A stretch of 64,000 nucleotides of DNA. It comes from Aequorivita sinensis. GTDB lineage: Bacteria; Bacteroidota; Bacteroidia; Flavobacteriales; Flavobacteriaceae. The DNA is taken from assembly GCF_006346335.1 (NCBI RefSeq), contig NZ_VDMC01000001.1:248001-312000 (forward strand). Reading direction: 5' to 3'. Every line of letters begins with the position of its first letter. Positions within the stretch are counted from its first letter, which is position 1. Shown piece after piece: positions 44,753 through 54,345 of this stretch. Both the position numbers and the translations under genes were made by a program. The notes beneath the pieces were generated by a model that made no database searches, was not told the DNA's origin, and worked only from the letters and a program-made list of their open reading frames with translations.

Positions 44753-47050
44753 ATGAAGTGGTGGGCTATTGCTTTCCTATTGTTAATTCCTATTCTGGCA
44801 ACTGCTCAGAACTATGAAGATCAATGGACTGGTCATTTTTCTTATGTTTCAGTAAAAGATATTTCCCAAGGCGATAATACTATTTTTGTCGGTGCTGAAA
44901 ATGCTGTATTTACCTACAATCTTAATACACAAGAATTAAAAACTATTTCTTCAATAAATGGTCTTTCAGGAAACTCTATATCAACAATTCACTACAGCGA
45001 TGATTTCGACTTGTTGGTTATTGGATACGAAAATGGACTTATTGAAATCGTAAAAAAAGATGATCAGAATGTATTAAAAGTGGTAGATATAGTTGAAAAA
45101 CAATCCATTCCTCCTAATAAAAAACGAATTAATAACATTCGAGAACACAATGGTCAGCTCTATTTATCTACTCAATATGGAGTTTCAGTGTATGACCTTT
45201 CGCGTTTAGAATTTGGAGATACTTATTTTATTGGAGATTTGGGCACCCAAATTGATATTGTACAAACCACTATTCAAGAGCCTTATATTTATGCTGCTTC
45301 ATCTACCGATGGTATAAAAAGAGCATTAGTTGATAACGACGATTTAATAGATTACAGACAGTGGACTACTATTGTTGGCGGTGGATTTAAAGCAATAGAA
45401 ACTTTAGGTTCAAGCATTTATGCCGCCAACGCTTCAAATGCTGTTTTAAAGGTTACTCCTCAAGGCGGGACTACGACAGTACGTAATTTCAGTACTTCTA
45501 TTCAAAGTTTTCGAAAAGCAGATAACTTGCTTACCATAACAACAAGTAATTCTGTTCAAGCGTTCTCCGATGGTTTTATTGAAGAAGCAATGGTAAACAA
45601 CGTTATTGATTTTGATTTAAAACTTCAATCCGGTCTCGTTTTTGGAAACAACGTTTACTTAGGAACCACAGAAGACGGCTTACTTATAGTGCCAATAGGA
45701 AGTAATCAAGCTACTCAAGTATTACCAAATGGCCCTATAAGAAATAGGCCTTTTGCATTAGATGCAAGTGAAAATCAACTTTGGGTTACTTTTGGAGATG
45801 TTACGGTACACTTTAACCCATACCCATTATCTAGATATGGTGTTAGTCAACTTAAAGATTCCGTTTGGATTAATACTTCTTATGAAGAATTAAGCACTGC
45901 TGTAAATGGCGAACCTACAGATTTAATAAACGTAACTATAAATCCACAAGACCCCAACGAGGTATTTATGAGTAGTTTTCAATTCGGTTTGCTTAAAATG
46001 ATTGAAGGCGCACCCTCAATATTATACAACGAAAACAACAGCCCTCTAGACAAAGCCATACTAAATGGAAGTGACGCAGGGATTAGAATATATGGGTCAG
46101 ATTATGATCGTCAAGGTAATCTTTGGTTTGTGCAAAGTAGAACAGATGATGCGCTTGTAAAGCTATCTTCTGGAGGACAATTTCAAAAAATAGATATTTC
46201 AAGTATTATTGATCCTGTATCTGATTTTGCAATGACAAAATTAGTTGTTGATCGAGCTAACAACATTTTCTTCGGAACTTATAGCAGTGGGATGGTAGGT
46301 TACAATCCATCAACAAATAAATTCAACAAAATTGGCGAGGGTACAGGCTCTGGAAACTTACCCAACTTAAGCGTTAGAGCATTAGCTTTAGATAGCCAAA
46401 ACAGACTATGGATTGGCACATTAAAAGGACTTAGAGTGCTATACAGTCCAGGAAGTTTTTTTGATGAAGGATCAATTCCACAGTCTCAAGCTATAATTAT
46501 TTTAGAAAACGGAGTTCCACAAGAATTGCTTTACGAACAATCCATAACAGATATTGAAGTTGATGGATCAAATAATAAATGGATTTCAACTGCCACTTCA
46601 GGAGTGTTTTATCTTTCTCCAAATGGACAAGAAACCTTGTTGCGATTTAACAAGGATAATTCACCATTACCAACAAATAACGTTCAAGATATAGCCATCG
46701 ATCCAAATAGCGGAGTTGTTTACTTCGCAACTTCTCAAGGCTTATTAGCCTACAAAGGAAGTGCAACTGCGCCAAGTGAAAACTTAGATAAGCTGCGGGC
46801 CTTTCCTAATCCAGTACGCCCAGGGTTCAATGGAAATGTTACTATAGATGGACTTACTGCTGGAGCTAATGTTAAAATCACAGATATTAACGGAAGCCTT
46901 GTATTCGAACAAACTTCTGAAGGGGGAAGCATTCTTTGGGACACTACTGCATTCGGAAAATATAAGGTGAGGTCTGGAGTTTACTTTGTGCTTGTGACCA
47001 CAGACGATTATGCCGAAACTAAAGTTTCTAAAATAATGATAATTCGATAA
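44753..47050 (+). CDS. porZ: Type IX secretion system protein PorZ
   Basis: A 765-residue exported protein with a signal peptide (residues 1-18, ending ATAQ). Two beta-propeller domains follow, with repeated NGLSGNSISTIHYSDDFDLLVIGYENGLIEI-type blades (about 25-660). The last 85 residues are a T9SS sorting-type beta-sandwich (FPNPVRPGFNGNVTI...GVYFVLVTTDDYAETKVSKIMIIR). In Porphyromonas, PorZ belongs to the attachment complex that delivers anionic LPS to T9SS cargo. The recO gene directly downstream, overlapping by one base, is the neighbour I would expect in Flavobacteria. It serves the two T9SS cargo proteins in this window. Confidence 0.88.
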   Translation: MKWWAIAFLLLIPILATAQNYEDQWTGHFSYVSVKDISQGDNTIFVGAENAVFTYNLNTQELKTISSINGLSGNSISTIHYSDDFDLLVIGYENGLIEIVKKDDQNVLKVVDIVEKQSIPPNKKRINNIREHNGQLYLSTQYGVSVYDLSRLEFGDTYFIGDLGTQIDIVQTTIQEPYIYAASSTDGIKRALVDNDDLIDYRQWTTIVGGGFKAIETLGSSIYAANASNAVLKVTPQGGTTTVRNFSTSIQSFRKADNLLTITTSNSVQAFSDGFIEEAMVNNVIDFDLKLQSGLVFGNNVYLGTTEDGLLIVPIGSNQATQVLPNGPIRNRPFALDASENQLWVTFGDVTVHFNPYPLSRYGVSQLKDSVWINTSYEELSTAVNGEPTDLINVTINPQDPNEVFMSSFQFGLLKMIEGAPSILYNENNSPLDKAILNGSDAGIRIYGSDYDRQGNLWFVQSRTDDALVKLSSGGQFQKIDISSIIDPVSDFAMTKLVVDRANNIFFGTYSSGMVGYNPSTNKFNKIGEGTGSGNLPNLSVRALALDSQNRLWIGTLKGLRVLYSPGSFFDEGSIPQSQAIIILENGVPQELLYEQSITDIEVDGSNNKWISTATSGVFYLSPNGQETLLRFNKDNSPLPTNNVQDIAIDPNSGVVYFATSQGLLAYKGSATAPSENLDKLRAFPNPVRPGFNGNVTIDGLTAGANVKITDINGSLVFEQTSEGGSILWDTTAFGKYKVRSGVYFVLVTTDDYAETKVSKIMIIR

Positions 47051-47769
47051 TGGTTGTTGCAACAAAAGCCATTGTATTTTCAGCTATAAAATATTCTGAA
47101 GCCGATTTAATTGCTGTTTGTTATACTGAAGCAGCAGGCATTAAAACCTATCTGTTACGCAACATTCTTAAGTCGAAAAAAGGGAATTTAAGAACTTCAT
47201 TCTTTCAGCCTCTTACTCAATTGGAAATAATAGCCGACCACAAAAATAAAGGCACCTTAGAATATATCAAGGATGCCAAAGTATTTTATCCATATCAAAC
47301 ATTACACACAGATATAGTGAAGTCTAGTCTTGTGATGTTTTTATCTGAAATGCTTAAAAACTGTATTCACGAAGAGGAAGTAAACGAGGAACTTTATTCT
47401 TTTCTAGAAAACTCGTTTATATGGCTCGATCAGAATGATGATGTTGCCAACTTTCATATTTACTTCCTACTAAAATTAAGTATGTATTTAGGTTTTTATC
47501 CTGACACCTCTAGCATTGAAGGAAAATATTTCAACATTGAAGCAGGCGTTTTCCAATCAACAGATTTTGAAAACATTTGTTTTGAGGGGCCACAAGTTGA
47601 AGACTTTAAAAAGTTTTTCAGTGTAAATGCTAAAAATTTAAATGACATTAAACTCACCAAAGACGATAGAAAACTAGTGTTAGAATTAATCTTAACTTAC
47701 TATAGCTTCCACGTGCAAGGTTATCACAAACCAAAATCCCTGGCTATATTAAACCAGTTATTTAATTAA
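47050..47769 (+). CDS. recO: DNA repair protein RecO
   Basis: A 239-residue recombination mediator that helps load RecA at gaps with RecF/RecR. The N-terminal OB fold begins MVVATKAIVFSAIKYSEADLIAVCYTEAAG, followed by the helical domain with SSLVMFLSEMLKNCIHEEE. The zinc-finger Cys set of many RecO proteins is not seen (only isolated Cys), as in other Bacteroidota. Its ATG overlaps the porZ stop (TAATG). Confidence 0.9.
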   Translation: MVVATKAIVFSAIKYSEADLIAVCYTEAAGIKTYLLRNILKSKKGNLRTSFFQPLTQLEIIADHKNKGTLEYIKDAKVFYPYQTLHTDIVKSSLVMFLSEMLKNCIHEEEVNEELYSFLENSFIWLDQNDDVANFHIYFLLKLSMYLGFYPDTSSIEGKYFNIEAGVFQSTDFENICFEGPQVEDFKKFFSVNAKNLNDIKLTKDDRKLVLELILTYYSFHVQGYHKPKSLAILNQLFN

Positions 47770-47782
47770 AGCTTGTTATTGC

Positions 47783-48361
47783 TTATAGTTTAAGCTGAAG
47801 ATGTTCGTAATCGCCATCGCCAAGTTGTTTTCTTCCAACACTTTGAAAGCCTAATTTTAAATACAGCTTCTTTGCATTTGGATTATTGAAATCTACTAGA
47901 AGTCCTATTTTTTCATGACCTTCTACTCTTGCTTTATTCATTGCAGCAGCAATTAGTTTTTTACCAATTCCTTTTCCTTGGTAATTTGGAGAAACACTTA
48001 CTGTATCGATATATATTTCCCCAGGGGCAGTTTCATCCTCTATCACTAAGTCATTCACTCCATACTTTTCTGCAATATATTCCATAAATGGTTTTCTATA
48101 TATTGGCAGTAAATTCCCGGCATAAGTGGTAATAGAACCCATTACCACACCGTCTTCTTCATAAACAAGAGTATGATCGAAACTGTATTGATTTTCTTTT
48201 TTCTGAAAGAAATGTGCAAACAATTCGTAAGTATCTTCAACCTTATTAGTATTAGCGAACGCACAAGCTAATTCTTCCATTGCTTGAACCATTAAGGGTA
48301 CAACGTCGTTACAATCTTGAGGTTTGGCTGTTCGAATATTTAAAGTTTCCACATTTTTCAT
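47783..48361 (-). CDS. GNAT family N-acetyltransferase
   Basis: A 192-residue GNAT protein. The acetyl-CoA motif A is IYIDTVSVSPNYQGKGIGKKLIAAAMNKA (near residues 117-146), with the G-K-G-I-G-K loop, and motif B is GLLVDFNNPNAKKLYLKLGFQSVG. The acceptor is unknown. It is convergent with recO, ending 13 bases from its stop codon, and divergent from the aldehyde dehydrogenase gene. Confidence 0.9.
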   Translation of the reverse strand: MKNVETLNIRTAKPQDCNDVVPLMVQAMEELACAFANTNKVEDTYELFAHFFQKKENQYSFDHTLVYEEDGVVMGSITTYAGNLLPIYRKPFMEYIAEKYGVNDLVIEDETAPGEIYIDTVSVSPNYQGKGIGKKLIAAAMNKARVEGHEKIGLLVDFNNPNAKKLYLKLGFQSVGRKQLGDGDYEHLQLKL

Positions 48362-48480
48362 ATCAAAAACAAATTTTCAACCGTCAAAGTAAGTCAAACT
48401 CTTTACGGTTCTCAAAAGAATAACAATTTCTTAAGATAGAATTCCTACTTAAAATAATATATTCAACGAAAACATAAGTT

Positions 48481-49878
48481 ATGAAAAAAGAAGATAAGAA
48501 GGAATTAGTTACAATAAACCCGACCACAGGTAAAGAAATTAAGAGATACCCTTTAATGAGTGATGGAGAAGTTGAAAATGCACTTACTAAATGTCAAGAA
48601 GCATTTCTAGATTGGCGTCTAGTTTCACATTTAGAGAGAGGAAAAATAATAAGTGCTATCGGTGAGGGTTTAAAAGAAAATTCAGAAGAGTTATCTAAAT
48701 TGATGACCCAGGAAATGGGGAAGTTGCTAAAACAAAGCAAACAAGAAATAGAACTTTGTGCGAGCATATGCGATTGGACAGCTACCAATGGTCCCGACAA
48801 ATTTAAAGATGAAGAACGAGAATTACCAAATGGCGGAAAGGGAATAATTACTCATTCACCTCTAGGGATAATTTACGGAATTCAACCGTGGAATTTTCCA
48901 GTTTATCAAGTGATACGATATTCTATTGCCAATCTAATGGCAGGAAATGCGATATTACTAAAACACGCCGAAAATGTTACTGGTACAGGAATAATGCTTC
49001 AGAAAATTTATGAAGATGCAGGGTTGCCAAAAAATCTATTTACTGTACTAAAAATTTCTCACGACCAAAGCGATAGTATTATAGAGCACGAGCTTATTAG
49101 AGGAGTAACACTTACTGGTAGTCCTGCTGCAGGAAGAGTAATTGCTAAAAAAGCTGGAGCAGCATTAAAGAAAACGGTTATGGAATTAGGAAGTAATGAT
49201 GCTTACATTGTTTTGGAAGATTCAGATCTAGAACTGGCAGTTAAAACTTGTGTTCAAGGCCGTATTTACAATAATGGAGAAACTTGCGTAGCCGCCAAAC
49301 GCTTTATTGTAGTAGATAAGCTTTATGATGAATTTCGTGATGCATTTGTTGAGCAAATGAAGAGAATAAAACACGGGGATCCAACAGACAAAGATTCTAA
49401 AATTGGACCAATGGCAAGGGAAGACCTACGCAAAACGCTACACGAACAAGTTGAAGAAAGTGTTAAGAACGGAGCGAAACTATTGTGTGGTGGTGAAATA
49501 CCTGAAGGTGAAGGTTTTTACTATCCAGCTACAGTGCTTGATAATGTAAAACCTGGACAACCTGCTTATGATGATGAGTTATTTGGCCCGGTTGCTTCTC
49601 TAATACGAGCAAAAGATCAAGATGACGCTATGCGAATAGCCAATGATAGTGAATTCGGTCTTGGTGGTGGAATTTTTTCTAAAAACGAAAAGAACGCTAT
49701 TGAACTTGCGAGAAAACATTTCGATACCGGCATGGTTTTCATTAACGGATTCGGACTTGCACAGCCCAATATGCCATTTGGCGGTGTAAAAAACTCTGGT
49801 TATGGCCGTGAACACGGAGGCTTCGGAATGATGGAATTCGTAAATCATAAAGCAGTAATGAAATTAAAGAATAAATAA
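48481..49878 (+). CDS. NAD-dependent succinate-semialdehyde dehydrogenase family protein
   Basis: A 465-residue aldehyde dehydrogenase. The catalytic Cys is C269 in NNGETCVAAKRF and the general base Glu is E235 in VMELGSND. The Rossmann segment ITHSPLGIIYGIQPWNFPVYQ and the C-terminal PNMPFGGVKNSGYGREHGGFGMMEFV match the succinate-semialdehyde/GabD-like branch. It probably oxidises succinate semialdehyde to succinate, but close aldehydes are possible. No GABA transaminase is next to it. Confidence 0.88.
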   Translation: MKKEDKKELVTINPTTGKEIKRYPLMSDGEVENALTKCQEAFLDWRLVSHLERGKIISAIGEGLKENSEELSKLMTQEMGKLLKQSKQEIELCASICDWTATNGPDKFKDEERELPNGGKGIITHSPLGIIYGIQPWNFPVYQVIRYSIANLMAGNAILLKHAENVTGTGIMLQKIYEDAGLPKNLFTVLKISHDQSDSIIEHELIRGVTLTGSPAAGRVIAKKAGAALKKTVMELGSNDAYIVLEDSDLELAVKTCVQGRIYNNGETCVAAKRFIVVDKLYDEFRDAFVEQMKRIKHGDPTDKDSKIGPMAREDLRKTLHEQVEESVKNGAKLLCGGEIPEGEGFYYPATVLDNVKPGQPAYDDELFGPVASLIRAKDQDDAMRIANDSEFGLGGGIFSKNEKNAIELARKHFDTGMVFINGFGLAQPNMPFGGVKNSGYGREHGGFGMMEFVNHKAVMKLKNK

Positions 49879-50329
49879 AGCTAACGCTGTTATAAGATTT
49901 CATAAAAGCTCACATTTTTAATAAACAATAAATCTTAATCTTTAGCATTATGAGGAGATAAGCCATAGATATGGTTTACTTTAGCAAAAACACTAAAATA
50001 AGATTTATATATTTTTCCCAGTATATCAAATTTAGACCGTGCAATTGGCGAAGATTGTAACGAGTTAAGTGTTGATTTGTTAGAGGCAGTAAGAAGCAAT
50101 AAAATGAAACCGATAGCATCCTGTTATAAACAAGGAAAAATCTATCGAATACTCTTTTGATATCGACATAATACACTCAATTGTTCTGTAACAGACATGG
50201 AAAATTTATTTCTCTTATATATGCAAACGGCAGTAATAAAATTATTTTTCTCACTTAGGGAAATCTGATGGTATGATTTTTAAGTAATAATATCCGCTCT
50301 ATTTCAGAATTCTCAAAAACAGAGGGAGT
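49879..50329. other. 451-base region without a convincing gene
   Basis: AT-rich. Short frames on both strands (a 66-codon minus frame at 49976-50176 and a start-less plus frame ending near 50160) have no signal, family match or start context that I can support. No hairpin terminator was seen after the aldehyde dehydrogenase gene. Confidence 0.6.
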
Positions 50330-50782
50330 TTATTTTACAACTTCAAGCTTTTGACATTCCATTACATTCTCAAAAACTGGATAGAATTCCATAACGTTTT
50401 CTACATTATCAAGACGGCATAAAAAATTTACCGCAGCACATAGTCCTTTAAAAAGTGTTTCTTTAGAAGTAGCAAATTCAGGTTTAGCGTTTTTGTGATG
50501 CAATGGTAATACATAACCACAGCCTTTAAGAAATTCTGTCTCTATTTTTAAAAGCTCTAATGGCGTATATCCAAAGAATCTTCTTCCTAGCCTTTGATTC
50601 ACCAAGCCTACATAGTTTAATTGCAACGAACCGTGATAATCGCTTAAATGCTTCCAACTATCAGTATTGTTACAAATAGTGCCAACAGCACAACTCTTGC
50701 AACACTCAGCGTTTAAAGTGCCATTATGAAAAGCAGTATATAGCTTATCTAAAGCATCATCCAATCTTTTGGTTAATTTCAT
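50330..50782 (-). CDS. Conserved Cys-rich protein of Flavobacteria, 150 aa
   Basis: A 150-residue cytoplasmic protein. The Cys motif C27C28xxC31xxxxxC37 lies in NAECCKSCAVGTICNN, followed by DSWKHLSDYHGSLQLNYVGLVNQRLGRRFFGYTPLELLKIETEFLKGCGY. The Cys arrangement could bind a metal. I recall relatives in databases labelled as Na(+)-translocating NADH-quinone reductase subunit F, but no ferredoxin or flavin domain of NqrF is present and the length is far too short, so that name is not supported. Role unknown. It is in the same direction as the serine hydrolase upstream. Confidence 0.75.
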   Translation of the reverse strand: MKLTKRLDDALDKLYTAFHNGTLNAECCKSCAVGTICNNTDSWKHLSDYHGSLQLNYVGLVNQRLGRRFFGYTPLELLKIETEFLKGCGYVLPLHHKNAKPEFATSKETLFKGLCAAVNFLCRLDNVENVMEFYPVFENVMECQKLEVVK

Positions 50783-50869
50783 AATTACCTAGTTTACAAC
50801 ACTATGAAATTAAGCAATTTAAAAAAAACCTTCAAAAATATTGGTTCTTTTTTACAGGTTACAGCAGTT

Positions 50870-52441
50870 TTATTTTTTTACTCTGTGAAAATCCAAATCT
50901 TGATAGTTATAGCTAAAATCGGTTAATGGTGAAATTGGACTCATTTTAAAACCATTGGCATTTCCTTCGGTATCAAGGTTAAAATTCACAAAGGCATCTG
51001 CTTTAAGTGAGGTGTCATCCCAACGTACTATATAAGTAGTTCCCTTATAAAAAGTCAAAGAACCAACTAGGTCTATTGCCTTTTCAGCTTTAAATCGAAT
51101 TTTTCCGTTTTGATTGCTGATTTCCACTTTCCCAAACCACGGGTCTTTATATGTCCCTAATATATTAGAAGGGTCTGGTTTTGGTGCTTTACTTTTTAAT
51201 TGAATTTTTAAATCTGATGCTATTTGAGCATTAATGCTATCCTCAGCTCGCTCTCCTTTTAATCGGCGTTCGTTGTAGTCCTTAATTCTGTCTTCGCCTT
51301 TTATTCCAAAATATCCGTCTTTAATAGAATTAGTAATTGCTGAAAAAGCAGCGCCACTTTGTTGATTGGTAAGTACAATAATCCCTAATTCTAATTCTGG
51401 AATTATGGTAACTTGACTAACGATTCCTAATAAACCACCTGTGTGTGTAGCTTGAAAATAGCCATTTACATCACTTAAAAACCAACCTAAACCATAAGCT
51501 GAAAAATGAGTATTATAATGTCCTCTCCCTCTTCTAACTAAAGTTTGTGGCGTCCACATTTCACGATGCATCTTTTTGCTAAATAGGCTGTCTTGAAGTT
51601 TTTCGCCGTATTTCCCTTCGTTTATTTGCGCTTGAACCCATTTGCTCATATCGTTAATAGAAGCGTAGATTCCTGCTGCAGGCGTAGCTATTTGTGTAAA
51701 TGTATAACCTGTTATTTCTAATTTTCCATCTACTGGAGCATGTCCATCTATACGGTTATTATCGGCATCAATTTCAGGAATTGAAAGTAAGGAGCGATTC
51801 ATCTCCAATGGCTTAAAGAAGTTATCTTCTATATAAGTGTCGAAATCTTTGTTAGAAACACGTGCTACAATCTCCCCCGCCACAATGTATAGAAGGTTGT
51901 CATAATCATATTTTGAACGGAAAGAAGATACTGGTTTTAAATACCTCAGGTTATGAATCATTTCTTCCATAGTGGTGGTGTTTTTTGCTGGAAAAACCAT
52001 TAAATCACCCGCGCCTAAACCCAGACCACTTCTGTGCGTCACCAAATCGCGTACAGTAAATTCAGCCGTTACGTAAGAGTCGTGTAATTTAAACTCTGGA
52101 ATAATATCAGTTACTTTTGTATCCCACTCCAATTTCCCTTGATCTATTAATTGAGCAAGCGCAGCAGTTGTAAATGCTTTAGTATTTGAAGCAACTCCAA
52201 AAAGTGTGTTTTCATTAACCTTTTCGTTGGTTTTTAGTGAACGAACCCCATAAGTGTTTTTATGATAGATTTTTCCATCTTTTAATACCGCTACAGCCAT
52301 ACCTGGAACGTCAAAAGTTTTCATGGTTTTATTTACCAAACTATCAATTTGGGAACTACTCAATTCCTGTGAGGTTACAGAAAGATTAAAAGACAATAAG
52401 AAAATAAAAAGAAGAGAAGTCTTAATGGCAATTGGATTCAT
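50870..52441 (-). CDS. Serine hydrolase, beta-lactamase/PBP4*-like, with DUF3471
   Basis: An exported class C-type serine hydrolase of 523 residues. The longest frame has 21 more codons, but the ATG at 52441 gives a clean signal peptide (MNPIAIKTSLLFIFLLSFNL, ending TSQ). The SxxK motif is S85-N-T-K88, the YxN motif is in YDYDNLLYIVAGE near 168, and HTGG (ATHTGGLLG) is near 345. The C-terminal ~100 residues form a DUF3471 domain (ILGTYKDPWFGKVEI...). Possible roles are D,D-peptide or D-amino-acid amide hydrolysis or an esterase; no antibiotic role is implied. Confidence 0.9.
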   Translation of the reverse strand: MNPIAIKTSLLFIFLLSFNLSVTSQELSSSQIDSLVNKTMKTFDVPGMAVAVLKDGKIYHKNTYGVRSLKTNEKVNENTLFGVASNTKAFTTAALAQLIDQGKLEWDTKVTDIIPEFKLHDSYVTAEFTVRDLVTHRSGLGLGAGDLMVFPAKNTTTMEEMIHNLRYLKPVSSFRSKYDYDNLLYIVAGEIVARVSNKDFDTYIEDNFFKPLEMNRSLLSIPEIDADNNRIDGHAPVDGKLEITGYTFTQIATPAAGIYASINDMSKWVQAQINEGKYGEKLQDSLFSKKMHREMWTPQTLVRRGRGHYNTHFSAYGLGWFLSDVNGYFQATHTGGLLGIVSQVTIIPELELGIIVLTNQQSGAAFSAITNSIKDGYFGIKGEDRIKDYNERRLKGERAEDSINAQIASDLKIQLKSKAPKPDPSNILGTYKDPWFGKVEISNQNGKIRFKAEKAIDLVGSLTFYKGTTYIVRWDDTSLKADAFVNFNLDTEGNANGFKMSPISPLTDFSYNYQDLDFHRVKK

Positions 52442-52696
52442 ATAAAATGATATTTTGAAATTAAAGCTTAAAAGTAGGTAATCTTTCCTTAATTTCTCCG
52501 CCATTTTCTAAGTCGAACCCTAGTAAATTGCTACGTAAGAGTATTAAAATTGCATATGGGTTTCTAAAAATTAAAAACGAAATCAAAAATATTTTAAGAA
52601 TAATATTTGATAATTAAAGACTTATAGCGCATCTATATCTATTAAAACATTATTTTTAAGGTGAATATATTTAAAACTCTAACCAAAATTTAAAAT

Positions 52697-53107
52697 ATGA
52701 AATCACTTCTAATAATTGGCATTTCATTATTAATCAATTTCACAAGTTTGGCTCAAAATGCTGAAGTTGCGAATGAAAACGATAAAAATGAAGAAATTTT
52801 TTCATCAAAAGATAAGGATTATTTGCAGTATTGGCATTACGAGCAAATTTTGCAAATGGACCTAACTGAAGATGAACGAGACGGTTATCTTTCATTGCTA
52901 AACTACTATACATACAAAATGTCTAGCCTTGGCTCATCCAAATACAATTATACCGATTCTGAAAGAAAAATTAAATTTGATGAACTCGTAGTGAAATTAA
53001 ACAAGGAAATGAAAGAACTTTTAAACCCTCACGATTACAAAATTCACGAAGATAGTTTTAAGAAAATTATTCAATTAGTTTATAATAAAAGAGAGTGGAA
53101 TAACTAA
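52697..53107 (+). CDS. Small exported protein of unknown function, 136 aa
   Basis: Unrecognised. A signal peptide (MKSLLIIGISLLINFTSLAQ) is followed by an acidic segment (NENDKNEEIFSSKDKD) and a helical body, LQYWHYEQILQMDLTEDERDGYLSLLNYYTYKMSSL, with charged ends. No lipobox Cys, no membrane helix and no sorting domain, so it is probably soluble periplasmic. It is alone between a divergent hydrolase gene and the META gene. Confidence 0.7.
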   Translation: MKSLLIIGISLLINFTSLAQNAEVANENDKNEEIFSSKDKDYLQYWHYEQILQMDLTEDERDGYLSLLNYYTYKMSSLGSSKYNYTDSERKIKFDELVVKLNKEMKELLNPHDYKIHEDSFKKIIQLVYNKREWNN

Positions 53108-53311
53108 ATACCTCTTTTTATAGCAATATTTCATGTTAACTGTAAAAAGTGAAACTTATCATAAAATCTTCAGTTTTTGCGGCATTTCAAATTTATGGCT
53201 CGCTTTATGAAATGCACGTCCACAGATTACCATAATCTTCACATTAGTTTAGGATTTTAATAAGTACCAATGTGCAATTTAAAAGGTAGTTTTCCAAAAA
53301 ATTTATAAATT

Positions 53312-54118
53312 ATGAAATTTCAATTATTTACCATTGCATTTGCCGCACTAACATTATTCAGTTGTGGTGTAAATCAAAACAAAAGTATGTCAGCTAATAG
53401 CGACCAAGTAGAAATCACAAATACCAAATGGGTTCTTGAAACACTGGAAGGACAAAAGGTTGATGCTTTTCAAAACGGAAAAGAGATAAGTTTTACATTA
53501 GACACTGAAGAAAACCGCATTAATGGTTTCTCAGGTTGTAACAGCTTTTTTGGGATTTATAATCTAGAAGAAGGAAATAGAATTAGATTTTCGGCTTTAG
53601 GTGCAACAAGAATGGCTTGTCCTGAAGGCGCTATTAATGAAAATGATTTTTTAGAGATTTTTAACCTAGCCGATAATTATACAATTAATGGAGATAAATT
53701 GGAATTAAATGTAGGTAAAAGAGCACCTTTAGCTGTATTTAAAAAAGCTAAAACTTCTGCAGAACCTATTGTAGAGAAATATTGGAAACTGAAAAAGCTT
53801 GATGGTAAGGATATCAAGATGGTTAAAAATCAAGAAAAAGAAATATACTTTATGTTAAAAACTGATGACAACCGAGTAACTGGTTTTGCAGGTTGTAACA
53901 CAATCTTAGGGTCTTACAAGCTAGAAGAAGGAAATAGAATTCGTTTTTCAAATATGGGATCTACAATGATGGCGTGTCCAGATGTTGATTTTAATGAGGC
54001 TGATTTTCTGAAAATCTTTCAAATAGCAGATAATTACACAATCGATGGAGATACGCTTACATTAAATGTTGGAAGAAGAGCTCCTCTAGCCGTTTTTGAG
54101 GCTGTTTATTTCAACTAA
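53312..54118 (+). CDS. Lipoprotein with two META (HslJ-like) domains
   Basis: A 268-residue lipoprotein with signal peptide and lipobox LFSCG at residues 15-19. Two META domains follow, about 35-140 and 150-260. Each has N-G-F-S/A-GCN-x-x-x-G-x-Y-x-LEEGNRIRFS, then a MxCP motif and ADNYTI-GD-L-LNVG(R/K)RAPLAVF. The two halves are highly alike, showing an internal duplication. META/HslJ proteins are stress-induced envelope proteins (heat shock, novobiocin resistance in E. coli). A GATGGAAAAC-type hairpin follows the gene. Confidence 0.9.
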   Translation: MKFQLFTIAFAALTLFSCGVNQNKSMSANSDQVEITNTKWVLETLEGQKVDAFQNGKEISFTLDTEENRINGFSGCNSFFGIYNLEEGNRIRFSALGATRMACPEGAINENDFLEIFNLADNYTINGDKLELNVGKRAPLAVFKKAKTSAEPIVEKYWKLKKLDGKDIKMVKNQEKEIYFMLKTDDNRVTGFAGCNTILGSYKLEEGNRIRFSNMGSTMMACPDVDFNEADFLKIFQIADNYTIDGDTLTLNVGRRAPLAVFEAVYFN

Positions 54119-54206
54119 TTTTTATCGTCTGCCCGTTATGCCGAATTACAAAAGTGATTTTAATTGACGCTTTTTTAATATAATCATTACAGAAAATAAA
54201 TCAAAA

Positions 54207-54248
54207 TGATGGAAAACTAACGATTTTTAAAATTGTGGTTTTCCATCA
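54207..54248 (+). terminator. Long-loop hairpin downstream of the META gene
   Basis: TGATGGAAAAC (54207-54217) and GTTTTCCATCA (54238-54248) are perfect 11-bp inverted copies with a 20-base loop, followed by ATATTTTTAATTTC. It is terminator-like for the META gene, which ends at 54118. Confidence 0.6.
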
Positions 54249-54345
54249 ATATTTTTAATTTCTTCTATTTCATACTATTTATTATATTTAGTATTTGAAT
54301 TTGATAATCAACAACTTAGTGTGTGATTTCAATTAAAACACCAAT

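Noticed and set aside
49976-50176. 66-codon minus-strand frame, and a start-less plus-strand frame in the same gap
   Set aside because: No start context, family resemblance or bias typical of neighbours; aromatic-rich translation looks like random AT-rich sequence.
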